From Nocardioides conyzicola (GTDB lineage: Bacteria > Actinomycetota > Actinomycetes > Propionibacteriales > Nocardioidaceae): 64,000 bases of DNA. Position 1 is the stretch's first letter, and each line of letters opens with the position of its first letter. Under the pieces are notes generated by a model that ran no database searches, was not told the DNA's origin, and saw nothing but the letters and a program-made list of their open reading frames with translations. A program made the translations under genes and the position numbers. The stretch covers positions 124,001-188,000 of the forward strand of contig NZ_BAABKM010000001.1 of the NCBI RefSeq assembly GCF_039543825.1, in the 5' to 3' direction. Shown here one piece after another: positions 39,767 to 48,225 of this stretch.

Positions 39767-41904
39767 GACGACACCCCCGCTCGCTCGAGGGCGGAGTCCA
39801 GCCGCGGGGCCAGCGTCTCGATGTAGGTCTTGGTGATGTGGGATCCCTGTCGGTAGACGAGCACGTTGCCGATCACGGGCGCGCAGGTGCTGGTCGGGCA
39901 GATGAAGTCGGTCAGGTCGATGAAGGGCACGTCGGCCTTCTTCGCCGCCGCCTCCTGGGTGGGTGCACCGCTCGCGGCGATGCCGCGGTCGCGGTCGTAG
40001 GTGCAGGCCGTCAGGTCGTCGGAGTGCTCGTCCACGCACGCGTAGACGTCCATGAAGGTCTGCGGCGTGTCCGCGAGCGAGATCACCTTCACGCCGGCCC
40101 GGTCGAGCTCGCCCCAGGTGTCGACGAGCGCCTGCTGCATGGCGTCGCCGCTGAGCTCCAGGTCGCCGTCGCTGCCACCGACCACGCCCTCGCTGCGCTG
40201 GCCGACCGTCACCACGACATCGGGGTGGCCCGGGCCCGTGAGCTTGGCCATGACGTTGTCGGTCCACTCCCGGCAGGTCTGGTAGACGTCGCCGTTCATC
40301 GAGGTCTCGATCGTGACGAACGGGCAGGCGGACTTGGTGTAGGTGACCACGTGCCAGTCGTGCTGCTTGGCCAGCAGCTGGAAGGCGGGCACCCACTGCG
40401 CGGCCTTGGAGTCGCCGACGACCGCGATCGTGGTGTCCGCGGCCTTGTCGCCGTAGCTGCAGGAGACCGGCTCCGCCGACTCGACGGCGGCCTGGCACCC
40501 CTGGGCGTACAGGTCGGGGACGTCCTTCGGGGCACTCAGCGGGTCCGGGGTGATGCCGCCGGTGACCTGGGCGACCGGGCGCCCGGCGGCGTCGGAGGCC
40601 GGGTGGTCCGACAGCACGGCCGCGCCGCGGGCGTTGCCGACGACGGCGCTCGTGGTGCTCGCCTGGGCGAAGAGCGCGACCAGGACCAGCCCGGCGGCGG
40701 CGCCGACGAGCGTGGCATTGGCGCCGACGCTGAGCGCCATGCGGGAGTCGCGCAACCGCTCGGAGCCGCGGATGGGGTTCTCGACGAGGTGGTAGGTCAG
40801 CCAGGCCGGGATGATCGAGAACACGACGATCCCCATCCCGACGGGGACGGAGATGCCGTCGAAGTGCTCACGCGCGACGATCAGCAGGGGCCAGTGCCAG
40901 AGGTAGAGCGAGTACGTCAGGTAGCCGAAGAACATCATCACCCGGTTGCCCAGCAGCAGGACGGGACCCGCTCGGCCGGCGGCGGTGCCGCCCGCGATGA
41001 TCAGGCCGGCGCCGACGGTCGGCAGCAACGCGGGCGGGCCGGGCCAGGTCATGTCGGTGCTGTAGAGCCGGCCGGCGAGCAGCACCATCACCAGCCCGGT
41101 CCACGCCAGCCCCACGCCGAGCCACTGCGGCATCCGGTCGAGCCGGGCGATCAGGATCGCGACGAAGGCACCGATCGCGAACTCCCAGATCCGCACCGAG
41201 GTGTCGAAGTAGGACCGCTCCGGCTGGACCGCCACCTGGTGCGCGGACCAGAGCAGGGACGGCACGGCGATGGCCGCGAGGCCGGCCAGGAGCACCACGT
41301 TGCGGCGGATGCCGGTGCGCGCCGCGATCAGCACGACGGCGAGCAGCAGCAGCGGCCACAGGAAGTAGAACTGCTCCTCCACCGCCAGCGACCAGTAGTG
41401 CTGGACAGGGGACGGCGTGACGTCCTCGGCGAGATAGTCGACCGAGCGGTCGGCGAGCCGCCAGTTCACGAAGTACAGGGACGACGAGAGGATGTCGCCG
41501 CCGATCACGTCCCACTTGATCCGGGGCACCCACAGATAGGTCATCGCCGCGGTGGCCACGAGGACGACGGCGCTGGCCGGCAGCAGCCGCTTGGCCCGGC
41601 GTGCGTAGAACCCGAGCAGCGAGACCTTGCCGTCGCGCTCGACCTCCTTGAGCAGCTGACCGGTGATCACGAACCCGGAGATCACGAAGAAGACGTCGAC
41701 GCCGACGAAGCCGCCGGGGAAGAGCATCAGCCCGGCGTGGTAGGGCAGCACGAGGAAGGTCGCGACCGCCCGCAGGCCTTCGATGTCCCGTCGGATGCGG
41801 CCGCCCCGAGGCGCCTTGCCGAATCCGGCGTCCGGCGGGCTCCCCGGCTTCGCCGGGTCGGGTGGCGTGGCGCGGTCGGCGCCACGGTCGACGGTCAGGG
41901 TCAT
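39763..41904 (-). CDS. Membrane acyltransferase 3 with C-terminal SGNH domain (OafA-like)
   Basis: The 713-residue protein has ten or more helices of the acyltransferase 3 family (RDIEGLRAVATFLVLPYHAG; VDVFFVISGFVITGQLL; HYWSLAVEEQFYFLWP) and an extracytoplasmic SGNH hydrolase-like domain from about residue 470. Such enzymes O-acetylate surface polysaccharides. The SGNH block I motif reads VVGDSKAAQW, with lysine after the serine, and a late DxxH-type histidine occurs in QGSHITKTY. GGAGG precedes the ATG by six bases. It lies in the four-gene glycosyltransferase operon. Confidence 0.9.
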   Translation of the reverse strand: MTLTVDRGADRATPPDPAKPGSPPDAGFGKAPRGGRIRRDIEGLRAVATFLVLPYHAGLMLFPGGFVGVDVFFVISGFVITGQLLKEVERDGKVSLLGFYARRAKRLLPASAVVLVATAAMTYLWVPRIKWDVIGGDILSSSLYFVNWRLADRSVDYLAEDVTPSPVQHYWSLAVEEQFYFLWPLLLLAVVLIAARTGIRRNVVLLAGLAAIAVPSLLWSAHQVAVQPERSYFDTSVRIWEFAIGAFVAILIARLDRMPQWLGVGLAWTGLVMVLLAGRLYSTDMTWPGPPALLPTVGAGLIIAGGTAAGRAGPVLLLGNRVMMFFGYLTYSLYLWHWPLLIVAREHFDGISVPVGMGIVVFSIIPAWLTYHLVENPIRGSERLRDSRMALSVGANATLVGAAAGLVLVALFAQASTTSAVVGNARGAAVLSDHPASDAAGRPVAQVTGGITPDPLSAPKDVPDLYAQGCQAAVESAEPVSCSYGDKAADTTIAVVGDSKAAQWVPAFQLLAKQHDWHVVTYTKSACPFVTIETSMNGDVYQTCREWTDNVMAKLTGPGHPDVVVTVGQRSEGVVGGSDGDLELSGDAMQQALVDTWGELDRAGVKVISLADTPQTFMDVYACVDEHSDDLTACTYDRDRGIAASGAPTQEAAAKKADVPFIDLTDFICPTSTCAPVIGNVLVYRQGSHITKTYIETLAPRLDSALERAGVSS

Positions 41905-41905
41905 C

Positions 41906-43663
41906 TCAGACCTCCGCGAGTGCGTAGGGGTCGGCGACGTCGAGGACCTGCGACGAGCGCGCCTTGATCTCGTCGTCGGTGATCGTCCAGGTGTGCCCGG
42001 TGGGATCGGCCCGGCGGACCGAGACGAAGTTGAACCGGTCGGCCGCGTAGACGGTGAGGCCGGCCGCACGGACCTTGGCCAGGAACGTGGTGTCGACGGC
42101 GCGCGGCAGGTCCTCGAAGCGGAGCTGCTCGGCGAGGGTGCGCCGCATCAGGAGCGTGCCACCCTGCACCTGCTCGACGAAGCGGTGCTCGGCGTGGCCG
42201 AACCGGAGCAGCGTCTCGCCGCTGCCCTCCAGCAGGACCAGGTGGGCCCACTTGCCGACCACGTCGGCCGCGGAGTAGTCGAGCGCCCGGACCAGGTCGG
42301 TCAGGTAGTGCGTGCCGTAGAAGTTGTCGTCGTCCATCTTGGCGACGAGGTCGCCGGTGGCCGCGTCCACGCCGAGGTTGAGGCATGCGCCGAGCGTCAG
42401 ATCGGCGTCCGCCGGCACCAGCGTCACGGCCGGTACGCCGGCGGCCTCGGCGCGGCGGCGTACGTCTTCCTCGTCGAGGACGAAGCCGTGGGTGACCAGG
42501 ACCAGCTCGAGGGCGCGGTGCGACTGCGAGCCGACCGCGTGCAGGACGTGGTCGAGCTGCTCGGGGCGTCGGGTCGGCACGACGGCGCTCACCGTCGTGG
42601 TGCGCGAGTCGGCGGCCAGCGGCTCGATCCCGACCGACCGCAGGACGGTGTCGACCCGCAGCGAGTAGGTGTGCTCGTCGTAGACGCGGCGGTGCGCCTG
42701 GAGCGCGGTCCGGTCCCGGAGGTCGTCGTCGCCGAGCAGCAGGTCGAGGGCGGCGCGGGTCTGGCCGGCGTCCTCCACCACGGTCACCGTGCTGCCGAAG
42801 AAGGGCTCGATGCTCGCGGCCGGGGCCGACACCACCGCGGTCTGGGCGGCGGAGAGCTCGAAGAGCCGCCGCGAGCACATGGTCTTGCTGCCGGTGACCG
42901 AGTTGACGTTGAGGAAGACCTTGTAGGCGGTGTACGCCGCGAGCATCCGCTCGTAGGGCAGCGAGCCGACGACGTGCTGGCGGTAGGGGCGCGGGAAGCG
43001 GTAGCGGCGGTCGCCCTTCTGCATGCGCGACCAGATGTGCAGGTCGTGCTCGATCGCCGGCCCGAGGACGTACTCCATCTGGGCCCGCCGGTCGGGGTGC
43101 TTCTGCGCGAACCAGGTGCCGGCGAAGGCCACCTCGTACGGGCGCCCGCGCAGGCGGCGTACCGGGTTGTGGATCCGCGGCTGGGCCGCGAAGGGCAGGA
43201 GCTCGATCCGGTCGTGGCCGAGATCACGCCGGTAGTCCGGGATCCGGTCGGCGTCGACGGTGAAGACCTGGTCGAACAGCCGGGCGGTCTCGAGGAACTT
43301 GTCGTAGTTGGGCGGGTCCTCCTTGTTCCAGAAGACGGTCGGGATCCCCTCGCTCCGGCACCACGCGACCAGCGCGCGCAGCTCGTCGCTGGGCTGGTCC
43401 TCGCGCGTCATGTGGAGGCGCCAGCGGCCGTCGTTGCCCTGCCAGGCAGACTCGACGAAGAGCAGGTCGGGCCGCTGCCGGCCCAGGACCCGCTCCCAGT
43501 CGTCGGGACCGAAGGTCACCTGGGCCCACTCGTAGCCGAGCGCGAGCTCGGAGAACGGGTCGAGGATCACCGCCACCGTGAGCTCCGGACGGGTGGGTGC
43601 GGTCACCGGCAGGGGGTACGACGCGAGCCGAGGTCGGCGCCGGCGGCGCTGGAACGGAGACAT
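41906..43663 (-). CDS. Two-domain glycosyltransferase (CgeB-like N half, GT2 C half)
   Basis: The 585-residue protein begins with a CgeB/DUF3880-type domain (DLLFVESAWQGNDGRW; PTVFWNKEDPPNYDKFL; VAFAGTWFAQKHPDRR). It then has a GT2 domain (VSAVVPTRRPEQLDHVLHAV; ACLNLGVDAATGDLVAKMDDDNFYG). Two activities in one chain suggest successive sugar additions. The ATG at 43663 has GAAAGG eight bases upstream. It is the first gene of the minus-strand operon and diverges from the GT4 gene across an AT-rich promoter region. Confidence 0.85.
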   Translation of the reverse strand: MSPFQRRRRRPRLASYPLPVTAPTRPELTVAVILDPFSELALGYEWAQVTFGPDDWERVLGRQRPDLLFVESAWQGNDGRWRLHMTREDQPSDELRALVAWCRSEGIPTVFWNKEDPPNYDKFLETARLFDQVFTVDADRIPDYRRDLGHDRIELLPFAAQPRIHNPVRRLRGRPYEVAFAGTWFAQKHPDRRAQMEYVLGPAIEHDLHIWSRMQKGDRRYRFPRPYRQHVVGSLPYERMLAAYTAYKVFLNVNSVTGSKTMCSRRLFELSAAQTAVVSAPAASIEPFFGSTVTVVEDAGQTRAALDLLLGDDDLRDRTALQAHRRVYDEHTYSLRVDTVLRSVGIEPLAADSRTTTVSAVVPTRRPEQLDHVLHAVGSQSHRALELVLVTHGFVLDEEDVRRRAEAAGVPAVTLVPADADLTLGACLNLGVDAATGDLVAKMDDDNFYGTHYLTDLVRALDYSAADVVGKWAHLVLLEGSGETLLRFGHAEHRFVEQVQGGTLLMRRTLAEQLRFEDLPRAVDTTFLAKVRAAGLTVYAADRFNFVSVRRADPTGHTWTITDDEIKARSSQVLDVADPYALAEV

Positions 43664-43705
43664 GCGCACGACCTTTCGTTCTGCGAGCGACGACACGGTG
43701 ATCAA

Positions 43706-43734
43706 TTGAGGTAACTGTAGTTGTTTACTATAGA
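43706..43734 (+). promoter_or_regulatory. Strong sigma-70-type promoter of the exporter operon
   Basis: TTGAGG (43706-43711) and TATAGA (43729-43734) are separated by 17 bases in an AT-rich island between divergent glycosyltransferase genes. The predicted leader before the ATG at 43802 is about 60 bases and ends with AGGGGA. Confidence 0.65.
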
Positions 43735-43801
43735 TTGACCCCGACCACATAATCGATCATCGGCGCGCCTCACGTCGCACGGATGAACCCCAGGGGAACT
43801 G

Positions 43802-45322
43802 ATGAGAGGAACGACGTCCGGCCGGGCGCTGCGTGCTGCGCGCGCGCTGCGCAACGGACCCGCCGCCGTCACCGTCGCCACCCGTCACCTGGCCCGGGGC
43901 AGCGACCACGTCCAGACCGTCCCGCAGCCGTGGCTCGGCCGGGAGGCCTACCGCTCGGCCCAGTCGGCGTTGCGGGACGGCGACCTCATGCTCGCGCGCG
44001 ACCGGGCCGCGCGCGCCGGTCTCGCCGGCCGGGTCCTCGGCCACCTCGTCGACGGCGAGCTCGGGACGCTGAGCCCGACGGTGCCCGACGGCCCCCGGAC
44101 CCTGGCGCCCCGCTCAGCCCCCGGGACCACGCGCGTGCTGCACCTCGTGTCCAGCGCCCTGCCGGAGATCGTGGCCGGCTACACCCTGCGGACACAGGGA
44201 ATCGCGAGCGCGCAGCAACGTGCCGGCCACGACGTCCACGTCGTCACCCAGGTCGGCTTCCCGGTCACCCGCGGGCACCTCGCGGCCGAGGCCGAGGTGG
44301 TCGTCGACGGTGTCCCCCACCACCGGATGCTCCCGGTCCGCCTCCCGTTCCGCGCTGACGTCGCGCTGCGCGCCGACATCGAGGGCGCCGCCCGCCTGGT
44401 CCAGCGGCTCCGGCCGACTGTCTTGCACGCGCACAGCAACCACGTCAACGGCCAGGTCGGGCTCGCCCTGCGCAGCCGCTTCGGCATCCCGCTGGTCTAC
44501 GAGGTCCGCGGCCTGCTCGAGGAGACCTGGCTCAGCCGGGGCGACGGCCGGCACTCCGCCGCCTCCGACTTCTACCGGCTCAACCGCGCGGCCGAGACCG
44601 CCGTGATGCGGGCCGCCGACGTCGTCGTCGTGCTCAACGAGGCACTGCGCGACGAGGTCGTCGCCCGTAGGGTGCCGGCCGAGCGCGTCCACGTGGTGCC
44701 CAACTGCGTCGACCGGTCCTGGCTCGAGCACCCGGTCGCCGAGCCCTCCCCCGGCCGGCAGACCCTCACGGTCGGGCTCGTCGGCACCCTGAACGCCTAC
44801 GAGGGCCTGGACGTCCTCGTCGACGCGGTCGCCGCGCGCCGGGCGGCCGGCAGCGACGTACGCCTGCTCGTGGTGGGCGACGGAGCCGCTCGCGCGGACC
44901 TCGTCCGCCTCGCCGCCGACCGCGGTCTCGGCGACGCGGCCACCTTCACGGGCCGCGTGCCGTACGCCGAGGTGCGCGCGGCCTACGCCCGGCTCGACGT
45001 CTTCTGCCTGCCGCGCCTCGACCTCCCGGTGACCCGGCTCGTGCCACCGCTCAAGCCCGTCGAGGCCATGGCCCTGGGCATCCCGGTCGTCGCGTCCGAC
45101 CTCGCGCCCCTGCGCGAGCTCGTCGGCGAGGACCGCGGCATCCTCTTCCCGGCGGGCGACGCCGGCGCACTCGCCGCCGCGCTCGCCGGACTCGCCGACC
45201 CCGACCTACGCCGCACGCTGGGTGCCGCCGCGCAACACTGGGTGGCGGAGACACGCACCTGGGAGGCGGCGGCCACCCGCTACCAGCAGATCTACGCCCT
45301 GACCCGAGGAGAGAACCCGTGA
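43802..45322 (+). CDS. Family 4 glycosyltransferase
   Basis: The 506-residue protein has a short N-terminal helical region (about 100 residues) and a full GT-B domain. ALPEIVAGYTLRTQGIA, LHAHSNHVNGQVGLAL and VYEVRGLLEETWL form the acceptor side. VGLVGTLNAYEGLDVLVDA and PPLKPVEAMALGIPVVASDL form the donor side, with the EX7E-type glutamates. It is paralogous to the C-terminal part of the gene at 35860. The next gene starts inside its stop codon (GTGA). Confidence 0.88.
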   Translation: MRGTTSGRALRAARALRNGPAAVTVATRHLARGSDHVQTVPQPWLGREAYRSAQSALRDGDLMLARDRAARAGLAGRVLGHLVDGELGTLSPTVPDGPRTLAPRSAPGTTRVLHLVSSALPEIVAGYTLRTQGIASAQQRAGHDVHVVTQVGFPVTRGHLAAEAEVVVDGVPHHRMLPVRLPFRADVALRADIEGAARLVQRLRPTVLHAHSNHVNGQVGLALRSRFGIPLVYEVRGLLEETWLSRGDGRHSAASDFYRLNRAAETAVMRAADVVVVLNEALRDEVVARRVPAERVHVVPNCVDRSWLEHPVAEPSPGRQTLTVGLVGTLNAYEGLDVLVDAVAARRAAGSDVRLLVVGDGAARADLVRLAADRGLGDAATFTGRVPYAEVRAAYARLDVFCLPRLDLPVTRLVPPLKPVEAMALGIPVVASDLAPLRELVGEDRGILFPAGDAGALAAALAGLADPDLRRTLGAAAQHWVAETRTWEAAATRYQQIYALTRGENP

Positions 45323-46590
45323 CCGCAACCTTCAGCACCGACCTGGTCGTGGTCGGCCTCGGCTACGTCGGCCTGCCGCTGGCGCAGGAGGCCACCCGGG
45401 CCGGCCTGCGCGTCGTCGGCCTCGACGTCACGGAGTCGCTCACCGCGAGCCTCAACGCCGGCCGCTCGCACGTGGACGACCTCAGCGACGACGACATCGC
45501 CGCCATGGTCGCCGGCGGCTTCCGCGCGACGACCGACGCCGGCGCGCTCGCCGACACGGAGACCATCGTGATCTGCGTGCCCACCCCGCTCGGCGCCGAG
45601 GGCGGCCCCGACCTGGGGGCGGTCCGTTCGGCCGTGGGGGCGGTCGCCCAGCACCTCCGCCGCGACCAGCTGGTCGTGCTCGAGTCCACGACGTACCCCG
45701 GCACGACCGAGGAGGTCGTCCAGCCGATCCTCGACGAGGCGACCGGGCTGACCGCCGGCATCGACTACCACCTGGCCTTCTCCCCGGAGCGGATCGACCC
45801 GGGCAACGCGACCTGGGGCCTGGCCAACACCCCGAAGGTCGTCGGTGGGGTCAACGCCGCCTCGACCGCACGGGCGGCGGGGTTCTACGGCAAGTTCGTG
45901 CACACGATCGTGGAGGCCGCCGGCACCCGCGAGGCCGAGACCGCGAAGCTGCTCGAGAACACCTACCGGCACATCAACATCGCGCTGGTCAACGAGATGG
46001 CCCGCTTCTGCCACGAGCTCGGCATCGACCTGTGGGACGTGATCCGCGCCGCCTCGACGAAGCCCTTCGGCTTCCAGGCGTTCTACCCCGGCCCAGGCGT
46101 CGGCGGGCACTGCATCCCGATCGACCCCAACTACCTGTCGCACAGCGTCCGCGCCAAGCTCGGCTACCCCTTCCGCTTCGTGGAGCTCGCCGAGGAGATC
46201 AACGCGACGATGCCGTCGTACGTCGCGCACCGTGCCCAGAACCTGCTCAACCAGCACGGCAAGGCCGTGCAGGGCGCGTCCGTGCTGCTCCTCGGCGTGA
46301 CCTACAAGCCGGACATCGCCGACCAGCGCGAGTCCCCGGCCGTGCCGCTCGCCCGACAGCTCGACCAGCTCGGCGCGCACGTGGTCTACCACGACCCGCG
46401 GGTCGAGGCCTGGGACGCGGGCGTCCCGGTGTCGCGGGCGACCGACCTCCCGACCGCGCTGGCGTTCGCCGACCTGGTCGTCCTGGTGCAGGCGCACAGC
46501 GAGTACGACGTACCCGCCCTGGCTGCGCAGTCGCGGCTGTTCTTCGACACCCGCGGTGTGACCACCGGGGACGAGGCCCACCGGCTGTGA
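45319..46590 (+). CDS. UDP-sugar 6-dehydrogenase (WecC / Ugd superfamily)
   Basis: This NAD-dependent enzyme oxidises C6 of a UDP-sugar to a uronic acid. Visible motifs are GLGYVGLPLAQEATRAG (NAD site), ESTTYPGTTEE, LAFSPERIDPG, the lysine/asparagine helix AETAKLLENTYRHINIALVNE and the catalytic cysteine in GPGVGGHCIPIDP near residue 265. The SPERIDPG wording resembles the UDP-ManNAc/UDP-GlcNAc dehydrogenase group more than UDP-glucose dehydrogenase. It has 423 residues. Polymer made here is therefore likely to contain an acidic sugar. Confidence 0.92.
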   Translation: MTATFSTDLVVVGLGYVGLPLAQEATRAGLRVVGLDVTESLTASLNAGRSHVDDLSDDDIAAMVAGGFRATTDAGALADTETIVICVPTPLGAEGGPDLGAVRSAVGAVAQHLRRDQLVVLESTTYPGTTEEVVQPILDEATGLTAGIDYHLAFSPERIDPGNATWGLANTPKVVGGVNAASTARAAGFYGKFVHTIVEAAGTREAETAKLLENTYRHINIALVNEMARFCHELGIDLWDVIRAASTKPFGFQAFYPGPGVGGHCIPIDPNYLSHSVRAKLGYPFRFVELAEEINATMPSYVAHRAQNLLNQHGKAVQGASVLLLGVTYKPDIADQRESPAVPLARQLDQLGAHVVYHDPRVEAWDAGVPVSRATDLPTALAFADLVVLVQAHSEYDVPALAAQSRLFFDTRGVTTGDEAHRL

Positions 46591-47450
46591 CGACCCCTCC
46601 GACGAGCAGCCTCTCCGCGCTTGCCGCCGAGCACGGACTGGTCCGCGTCGGCGTCCGCCCGAGCCTGCCCGACTACGTCCGCCAGGTCTGGGTGCGCCGC
46701 CACTTCGCGGTGGCCCTGGCAGGCTCCAAGGCGTACGCCCGCAACCAGGGCAGCTACCTCGGCCAGGTCTGGGCCGTGCTCACCCCGCTGCTGTGGGCCG
46801 GGGTCTACCTGCTGATGTTCGGGGTGGTCCTCCAGACCGACCGCGGGGTCGCCAACTACCCGGGGTTCCTGGTCATCGGCGTGTTCCTCTTCCACTTCGG
46901 CTCCGCGTCGATCCAGAGCGGCTCCAAGGCGGTGACCAACAACATGGAGCTGATCGGCTCGCTCCAGTTCCCGCGCGCCCTGCTGCCGATCTCCGCGGTG
47001 CTGGCCGAGCTCTTCACGCTGCTGCCGTCGCTCCTGGTCCTGACCGTGATCGTGCCGGTCACCGGCGACCCGGTGCAGTGGTCCTGGCTGCTGCTGCCGG
47101 TGGCCGTCGGCCTGATGTGGATCTTCGGCACCGGCGTCGCGTTCGTGCTGGCGCGGGCGGTCGCGCAGACCCGTGACCTGGCCCGGCTGGTCCCGTTCGG
47201 GCTCCGGGTGCTGATGTACGGCTCGGGCGTCTTCTTCTCGATCAACCACTACGTCGGCAACCCTGCGGTCGTCTCGGTGCTGCAGCGCCAGCCGATCGCG
47301 GTCTACCTCGAGCTCGGCCGGGGCGCGCTGCTCGCCGACGTACCCTTGAGCCCGGCGACGTGGCTGTGGGGCATCGGCTGGGCCGCCGTGGCCGTGGTCG
47401 GCGGCTTCGTCTACTTCTGGCACGCAGAGGAGAAGTACGCCCGTGGCTGA
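46587..47450 (+). CDS. ABC-2 type polysaccharide export permease (Wzm/TagG-like)
   Basis: The 287-residue protein has six hydrophobic helices. An N-terminal amphipathic segment and the ARNQGSYLGQVWAVLTPLLWAGVYLL start are typical of polysaccharide and O-antigen exporters. The GTG overlaps the stop of the dehydrogenase gene (GTGA). The ATPase gene overlaps its end by eight bases. Together they form a complete exporter for lipid-linked glycan. Confidence 0.92.
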   Translation: MTTPPTSSLSALAAEHGLVRVGVRPSLPDYVRQVWVRRHFAVALAGSKAYARNQGSYLGQVWAVLTPLLWAGVYLLMFGVVLQTDRGVANYPGFLVIGVFLFHFGSASIQSGSKAVTNNMELIGSLQFPRALLPISAVLAELFTLLPSLLVLTVIVPVTGDPVQWSWLLLPVAVGLMWIFGTGVAFVLARAVAQTRDLARLVPFGLRVLMYGSGVFFSINHYVGNPAVVSVLQRQPIAVYLELGRGALLADVPLSPATWLWGIGWAAVAVVGGFVYFWHAEEKYARG

Positions 47451-48225
47451 GCGCCCGTCCCTCGTGGTCGACGACGTCCACATCCACTACCGGACCTTCG
47501 GCGGACGACGTCCCACCGGGTCGTCGTGGATGGGCGCCGTACGCCGTCACGTCGGCTCGGTCGACCTCGTCAAGGCGGTCCGGGGCGTCTCCTTCGTCGC
47601 CCACCACGGCGAGTCGATCGGCGTCATCGGGCACAACGGCTCCGGCAAGAGCACGCTGCTGCGGGCGATCGCCGGCGGCCTGCCGACCGCGTCCGGCGCG
47701 ATCTGGGCGGACGGCTCCACGGCCCTGCTCGGCGTCAACGCCGCCCTCATGCGCGACCTGTCGGGCCACCGCAACATCGTGCTCGGCGGCCTCGCCCTCG
47801 GCCTGACCCCCGCCGAGATCGCCGAGCGTCACGACGAGCTCGTCGACCTGGCCGGCATCGGCGACTTCCTGCACCTGCCGATGCGGGCCTACTCCTCCGG
47901 CATGAGCGCCCGGCTGCGGTTCGCGATCTCGTCGGCGGCCCGCCCGGACCTGCTCCTCATCGACGAGGCCCTGGCGACCGGCGACGCCGAGTTCAAGCAG
48001 CGGAGCCGCGAACGGATCGACGAGATCGTCGGCGAGGCCGGGACCGTCATCCTGGTCAGCCACTCGATGTCGACGATCCGGAGCATGTGCGACCGGGTGC
48101 TGTGGCTCGACCACGGACGCCTGGTCGCCGACGGGCCGACCGTCGACGTGCTCGAGGAGTACTCCGCGCGCACCGGGCGGCCGACCGCCCGGCCCACGCC
48201 GCGGCGTACCCAGGAAGTGTCGTGA
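47443..48225 (+). CDS. ABC transporter ATPase for polysaccharide export (Wzt/TagH-like)
   Basis: The 260-residue ATPase has Walker A GHNGSGKST near residue 64, the signature YSSGMSARLRF near 150, Walker B LLLIDEALATGD and the H-loop VSHSMSTI. The extended stretch before Walker A and DEALATGDAEFKQ are typical of the teichoic-acid/O-antigen subfamily. There is no C-terminal carbohydrate-binding domain, so export should not depend on end-cap recognition by this subunit. Confidence 0.93.
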   Translation: MAERPSLVVDDVHIHYRTFGGRRPTGSSWMGAVRRHVGSVDLVKAVRGVSFVAHHGESIGVIGHNGSGKSTLLRAIAGGLPTASGAIWADGSTALLGVNAALMRDLSGHRNIVLGGLALGLTPAEIAERHDELVDLAGIGDFLHLPMRAYSSGMSARLRFAISSAARPDLLLIDEALATGDAEFKQRSRERIDEIVGEAGTVILVSHSMSTIRSMCDRVLWLDHGRLVADGPTVDVLEEYSARTGRPTARPTPRRTQEVS

